A stretch of 19,614 nucleotides of DNA from an uncultured Gammaproteobacteria bacterium (GTDB lineage: Bacteria > Pseudomonadota > Gammaproteobacteria > GCA-2729495), in NCBI GenBank assembly GCA_947258805.1, contig CAMYJV010000077.1, forward strand, positions 1-19,614. The letters run 5' to 3'. How positions within the stretch are numbered: position 1 is the stretch's first letter; each line of letters starts with the position of its first letter. A program made the translations under genes and the position numbers. Below are positions 16,335 through 19,614 of this stretch, piece by piece. Under the pieces are notes generated by a model. It was not told the DNA's origin, did no database searches, and worked only from the letters and a program-made list of their open reading frames with translations.

Positions 16335-17444
16335 ATGCCAGTGCCCCAACCAGAAGTCTTGCCGCTGACCGCCGACGCGGAAATCGCCGCCCTCGTGCCC
16401 AAACTATCGGGACAAGAGGTGATAGCCGTCGATACGGAGTTCAATCGCACCAGCACCTACCGACCGCAGCTTTGCCTGGTGCAACTCGCAGCCGGACCCG
16501 ACAGCGCGCTGATCGACATGCTCAGCGAAGCGAACTACGCCGGGTTGCGACAGCTGCTTGCGGATGATCCAGGCCTGAAACTTTTTCACGCGGGCAAACA
16601 GGACCTCGAAGCGCTGCAACTGACATTCGGCTGGCTGCCAAACCGGATCATGGACACGCAGATTGCCGCCGGCCTGTTGGGCCACCCGGCGCAGGCCGGC
16701 TACGCCACGATGGTGGAGACACTGCTTGGGCTGCAGCTGGACAAAGCGGCGACGCGCACAGACTGGTCGCAACGCCCGTTGACGGAAACGCAGCTGCGCT
16801 ACGCGCGCGAGGACGTGGTCTACTTGCTGCAGCTCTATGACCAGCTGCGCGAAAAGTTGTTGGCTGCGGGCCGCTACGAGTGGGCGCTGGAAGATAGCGC
16901 GGCACTGCTTGATCCCACGCTGTATGTCGTCGAACCCGCCAATGCCTGGCGCCGCCTGGGTGGACTCGCGCGGCTGCCGTTGCCCGCCCTGGCGCGGGCG
17001 CAAGCCCTTGCGGGCTGGCGCGAAAGCCGGGCGCAGGCCATCGACCGGCCACGGCAATGGGTGCTGGCGGACAAGGCGCTGCTGAATATTGCCCGGGCGG
17101 ACCCGCCCGACGCTGCGGCGCTGGCGCGCGTACCCGACGTACCCCCGGCCGTGGCGCGCCGCCGGGCCCGACAGCTGCTGGAGGCCCTGGCCGACGGCAA
17201 CGCCGCGCTGAAGACAGATGCCACTGACGTGCAGCGCGAACCCCGAAAGGAAGCGCCTGACCCGGATGCATTGAAGGCGCTGGCAAAGCTGGTGGGTAAT
17301 CGCGCTGCGCAGCTTGGACTCGCCCCGGAGATTCTTGCCACCCGCAAGGAGCTGGCAGGACTGCTGCGCGGCGAGCAGGAACAGCGGGTGACCGGCGGGT
17401 GGCGCCGCGAAGTGATCGGGAACGAACTGGTGGCCGCCGTCTAG
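16335..17444 (+). CDS. rnd: Ribonuclease D
   Basis: This 369-residue enzyme is a 3'-to-5' exoribonuclease that trims tRNA and other stable-RNA precursors. The DEDD exonuclease core is complete: D33 and E35 in AVDTEFNRTSTYRPQL, the aspartate in FHAGKQDLE, and YAREDVVYLL with the last tyrosine and aspartate. After the catalytic domain come two HRDC-like helical regions (about residues 200-360), as in E. coli RNase D of 375 residues. I chose the ATG at 16335; the CGAGG in front is only three bases away, so initiation may be weak or on a very short leader. A GTG at 16305 is possible but lies inside a dyad. The stop overlaps the 3' end of the convergent adk gene by four bases. Confidence 0.92.
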   Translation: MPVPQPEVLPLTADAEIAALVPKLSGQEVIAVDTEFNRTSTYRPQLCLVQLAAGPDSALIDMLSEANYAGLRQLLADDPGLKLFHAGKQDLEALQLTFGWLPNRIMDTQIAAGLLGHPAQAGYATMVETLLGLQLDKAATRTDWSQRPLTETQLRYAREDVVYLLQLYDQLREKLLAAGRYEWALEDSAALLDPTLYVVEPANAWRRLGGLARLPLPALARAQALAGWRESRAQAIDRPRQWVLADKALLNIARADPPDAAALARVPDVPPAVARRRARQLLEALADGNAALKTDATDVQREPRKEAPDPDALKALAKLVGNRAAQLGLAPEILATRKELAGLLRGEQEQRVTGGWRREVIGNELVAAV

Positions 17445-18085
17445 ACGCCCAAGGCCGTTTTCAGCCGCGCGTAGACTTCATCCATCTTGCCGTCGCCCGC
17501 CACGTCGCGCAGCAGGCCCGCGTCGCGATAGAAGCCCACCAACGGTTCGGTCTGCTCGCGATAGACCTGCAGCCGGTTACCAATGGTGTTCTCGTTGTCG
17601 TCGGCGCGCTGAACCAGTTCGCCCCCAGCCTCCACGCAGGCATCGAGCTCGCTCTGCGGCGAGAAATAGATATTCAGCAGCTTGCCGGTCTTCGAGCATG
17701 TGCGCCGGCCGGTCAGGCGTTTCATCAGGATGTCGAAGTCCACATCCAGCAGGCACACGGCGTCCAGCGGCTGGCCGATGTCTTCGAGCACCTCGTCAAG
17801 AGCCTTCGCCTGGACCAGGTTGCGCGGAAACCCGTCGAGGATAAAGCCGGCCCCGGTGTCCGGCTCCTGCAGCCGGTCGCGGATCATGCCGAGCACGATC
17901 TCGTCGGACACCAGTTCGCCGGCGTCCATCGCGGTCTTCGCGCGCTGGCCCAGCTCGCTGCCCGCAGCCACGGCTGCCCGCAACAGGTCGCCCGTGGAAA
18001 TCTGCACGACACCGAAATCTGCGACCAGCCGGTGGGCCTGGGTCCCCTTGCCGGAACCCGGCGCCCCGAGAAATACGATTCGCAT
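17441..18085 (-). CDS. adk: Adenylate kinase with an incomplete zinc-type lid
   Basis: This 214-residue cytosolic enzyme interconverts ATP plus AMP and two ADP. The P-loop GAPGSGKGT is at residues 7-15, STGDLLR binds AMP at 30-36, and LDGFPRN is at 83-89. The lid is the long type, from TGRRTC to GGELVQRADDNENT. It aligns without gaps to the Bacillus zinc lid, whose ligands are C130, C133, C150 and D153. Here C130 and C150 are kept, but T133 and A153 replace the others. The ATG at 18085 is preceded by AAGGGCGG. It is convergent with rnd (four-base overlap) and divergent from pfp. Confidence 0.96.
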   Translation of the reverse strand: MRIVFLGAPGSGKGTQAHRLVADFGVVQISTGDLLRAAVAAGSELGQRAKTAMDAGELVSDEIVLGMIRDRLQEPDTGAGFILDGFPRNLVQAKALDEVLEDIGQPLDAVCLLDVDFDILMKRLTGRRTCSKTGKLLNIYFSPQSELDACVEAGGELVQRADDNENTIGNRLQVYREQTEPLVGFYRDAGLLRDVAGDGKMDEVYARLKTALGV

Positions 18086-18108
18086 GTGTCCGCCCTTGTT
18101 GGCGTTAA

Positions 18109-18193
18109 ATCGGGAGACAGTTTACCTATTTCCTGCCGAAGCGCTGCCGGTAAGCCAGGCGCCGCAAATGAAATGGGTCAACTGTCCCCCGAT
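18109..18193. repeat. REPIN-like element: two inverted 23-base repeats between adk and pfp
   Basis: The stretch 18109-18131 (begins ATCGGGAGACAG) and the reverse complement of 18171-18193 (begins ATCGGGGGACAG) agree at 20 of 23 positions. They flank a 39-base centre, making an 85-base inverted-repeat element. The core GGGGACAGTT followed by an A/T-richer end resembles repetitive extragenic palindromes mobilised by REP-associated tyrosine transposases in gammaproteobacteria. That family likeness is from memory; no transposase is in this window. The element occupies most of the adk-pfp divergent gap and ends eight bases before the pfp -10 box. Confidence 0.65.
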
Positions 18194-18197
18194 CTCG

Positions 18198-18206
18198 TGC
18201 TATGTT
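18198..18206 (+). promoter_or_regulatory. Extended -10 promoter of pfp
   Basis: TGCTATGTT fits the extended -10 form TGnTATnnT, within GTGCTATGTTCC (18197-18208). Transcription would start near 18213, about 22 bases before the ATG, leaving room for the AGGTGAG ribosome binding site. The same 12-base context recurs before hppA. Confidence 0.55.
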
Positions 18207-18234
18207 CCGGGCCCTCCGAAACGAGGTGAGCCCG

Positions 18235-19295
18235 ATGCCCAAGCCCAATGCTTTCTATGCCCAGTCCGGCGGCGTGACCGCGGTGATCAATGCCTCCGCG
18301 TGCGGCGTGATCGAGACGGCCCGCCGGCACCGCGGCCTGATCGGCAAAGTCTATGCCGGCAACAACGGCATTATCGGTGCGTTGACCGAAGACATGTTCG
18401 ACACCAGCAAGGAATCTGCCCGGGCCATCGCAGCGCTGCGCCACACGCCCGGCGGCGCCTTCGGCTCGGCCCGATACAAGCTGAAGAGCCTGGAAGCAAA
18501 CCGCGCGGAGTACGAGCGGCTGATCGAGGTCTTCCGGGCCCACGACATCGGCTACTTTTTCTACAACGGCGGCGGCGACTCTGCAGACACCTGCTACAAG
18601 GTCTCGCAGCTGTCGAAGACCATGGGCTTCCCGGTGCAGGCCATTCACGTGCCCAAGACCGTGGACAACGACCTGCCGATTACCGACAACTGCCCGGGTT
18701 TCGGTTCCGTGGCGAAATATGTCGCCGTTTCCACTCGCGAGGCCGCCCTGGACGTCGCATCCATGGCGCGGACGTCCACCAAGGTGTTTATCCTGGAAGT
18801 CATGGGCCGCCACGCGGGCTGGATTGCTTCGGCCACAAGCAACTGGGCGGCGCAGCGGAAGTCATTGCACAGATGGTCCGGGACGAACTCGGGCTGAAGT
18901 ACCACTACGCCATTGCCGATTACCTGCAGCGCTCCGCTCGCCACATCGCGTCGGCGACGGACGTGGAGCAGGCCTATGCGGTGGGCCGGGCGGCGGTGGA
19001 AATGGCGCTGGCCGGCAAGAATGCGGTGATGCCGGCCATCACTCGCACCTCGGACAAACCCTATCGCTGGAAAATCACCAGTGCGCCCCTCAGGCGGGTG
19101 GCGAACCGCGAAAAGATGATGCCGAAGCGTTACATAACCAAGGACGGTTTCGGCATCACTGCCGCCTGCCGCAAATACCTTGAGCCGCTGATCCGCGGAG
19201 AAGACTACCCTCCGTACCGCAACGGCCTGCCGGACTATGTCGAGCTCAAGCTTGTTCCGGTAGCGAAAAAATTGGGCAAGCGCTTTGTGCTATGA
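18235..19295 (+). pseudogene. pfp: Pyrophosphate-dependent phosphofructokinase broken by an out-of-frame deletion
   Basis: This enzyme reversibly phosphorylates fructose 6-phosphate with pyrophosphate. The first 198 residues are intact: FYAQSGGVTAVINAS, GGGDS at 112-116, PKTVDND at 140-146 and MGRHAGWIA at 190-198. Asp and Lys at the positions equivalent to E. coli 104 and 124 (D115, K141) mark the PPi-using type. The frame then fails, with 22 unrelated residues to a stop at 18897. The true continuation resumes in another frame at 18828 (FGHKQLGGAAEVIAQ) and runs 155 residues to 19295. Roughly 65 residues expected between WIA and FGH are missing, including the fructose-6-phosphate-contacting PE region. 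The junction is GCTTC at 18826-18830. AGGTGAG precedes the ATG. It sits 117 bp before hppA. Confidence 0.87.
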
Positions 19296-19296
19296 T
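19288..19296 (+). promoter_or_regulatory. Extended -10 promoter of hppA, overlapping the pfp stop
   Basis: TGCTATGAT is a full extended -10 match; its TGA (19293-19295) is also the pfp stop codon. The context GTGCTATGATCC differs by one base from that before pfp. Transcription would start near 19303, giving a leader of about 110 bases. Confidence 0.6.
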
Positions 19297-19300
19297 CCCC

Positions 19301-19383
19301 GGCGGTTCGCGGTGGGGTTCCGCCTTTCGGCGGATATCTTAAGCAAAATCAAATTCTTATAGCCGGGCTGCTCACCGCCCGGC
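19301..19383 (+). promoter_or_regulatory. Structured hppA leader with competing hairpins
   Basis: Two hairpins are visible: TCCGCC (19319-19324) with GGCGGA (19329-19334) around TTTC, and GCCGGGC (19362-19368) with GCCCGGC (19377-19383) around eight bases. CCGCC (19320-19324) can instead pair with GGCGG at 19301-19305, so the first hairpin has an alternative fold. The A/T-rich linker 19335-19361 separates them. The first hairpin could also act as a weak terminator for pfp. No known riboswitch is recognised. Confidence 0.45.
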
Positions 19384-19412
19384 CACACCTGCCTGTCGGG
19401 AGGGAGTCAAGC

Positions 19413-19614
19413 ATGTCTGGGGACCTTGCCCTGTTACTGAGTGTTGGTGCGGGCCTGCTCGCGATTTTTTTTGGTGCGGTCCAGGTGCGCTGGATCCTGG
19501 CGCAACCCGCCGGCAACGCGCGCATGCAGGAGATAGCCGGGGCGATCCAGGAAGGTGCAAGCGCCTACCTGAATCGCCAGTACGCCACCATCGGCGTGGT
19601 TGGCGCAATCATCC
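19413..19614 (+). CDS. hppA: Proton-pumping membrane pyrophosphatase, N-terminal part (cut by window edge)
   Basis: This open frame runs off the window after 67 codons. It begins with a hydrophobic helix ([20 protein letters not shown]), then [31 protein letters not shown], which is the highly conserved N-terminal loop of membrane H+-translocating pyrophosphatases, then a second helix. These proteins couple hydrolysis of pyrophosphate to proton (or sodium) export across the inner membrane. The residues that decide ion type and potassium dependence lie outside the window. The ATG is preceded by GGGAGGGAG at 19398-19406. It follows pfp, another pyrophosphate enzyme. Confidence 0.93.
   Translation, partial: MSGDLALLLSVGAGLLAIFFGAVQVRWILAQPAGNARMQEIAGAIQEGASAYLNRQYATIGVVGAII

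Noticed and set aside
17682..18827. Long N-terminal extension of the second pfp frame
   Set aside because: Upstream of 18828 this frame runs antisense to adk and then out of frame through the first half of pfp; only the part from 18828 onward is family-like.
18820..18840. Programmed frameshift in pfp (or tkt)
   Set aside because: No slippery heptamer is present at either break and, more importantly, tens of conserved codons are absent, so a one-base shift could not restore the protein.

Overview
This 19.6-kb window looks like chromosomal DNA of a GC-rich gammaproteobacterium, probably near the Xanthomonadales, Steroidobacterales or Woeseiales. The basis is the protein families and gene order: a tkt-gap-pgk-pyk block, metK-ahcY, mpl, and adk beside a pyrophosphate-dependent phosphofructokinase and a proton-pumping pyrophosphatase. 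This lineage call is inferred from gene content only. The region is almost entirely housekeeping and tightly packed. I see no tRNA, rRNA, CRISPR array, prophage or insertion sequence.

Layout. (1) 2-3642: the 3' end of a MgtE magnesium transporter, a convergent patatin-like lipase, an exported Bcp-type peroxiredoxin, and a convergent nucleotide-transporter-like membrane protein. (2) 3805-9502, minus strand: a carbon-metabolism operon read tkt, gap, pgk, pyk, closed by a hairpin. (3) 9588-13975, plus strand: metK and ahcY (S-adenosylmethionine cycle), a strong hairpin, then cpdA (cAMP phosphodiesterase) overlapping a TraB/GumN protein. (4) 14065-16261, minus strand: mpl (murein-peptide recycling), a LON-domain protein and rubredoxin. 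(5) 16335-17444: rnd (ribonuclease D). (6) 17441-19614: adk on the minus strand, diverging from pfp and hppA on the plus strand. The last group suggests a pyrophosphate-based energy economy: PPi drives glycolytic phosphorylation or proton pumping, and adenylate kinase balances the adenylates.

The most striking observation is that two central-carbon genes are broken in the same way. tkt lacks about 30 codons at 7809-7816, and pfp lacks about 65 codons at 18825-18830. Both losses shift the frame, and in both the rest of the gene is intact and highly conserved on either side. They are either very recent pseudogenes or assembly or sequencing artefacts. If real, the cell would lack normal transketolase and PPi-phosphofructokinase from these loci.

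Other points of interest are a REPIN-like pair of 23-base inverted repeats between adk and pfp, near-identical extended -10 boxes in front of pfp and hppA, a structured hppA leader with two competing pairings, a perfect 9-bp hairpin just before the nucleotide-transporter-like gene, a 17-base tandem repeat between pgk and pyk, and an adenylate kinase lid with only half of the usual zinc-binding cysteines. I found no clearly new multi-gene system.
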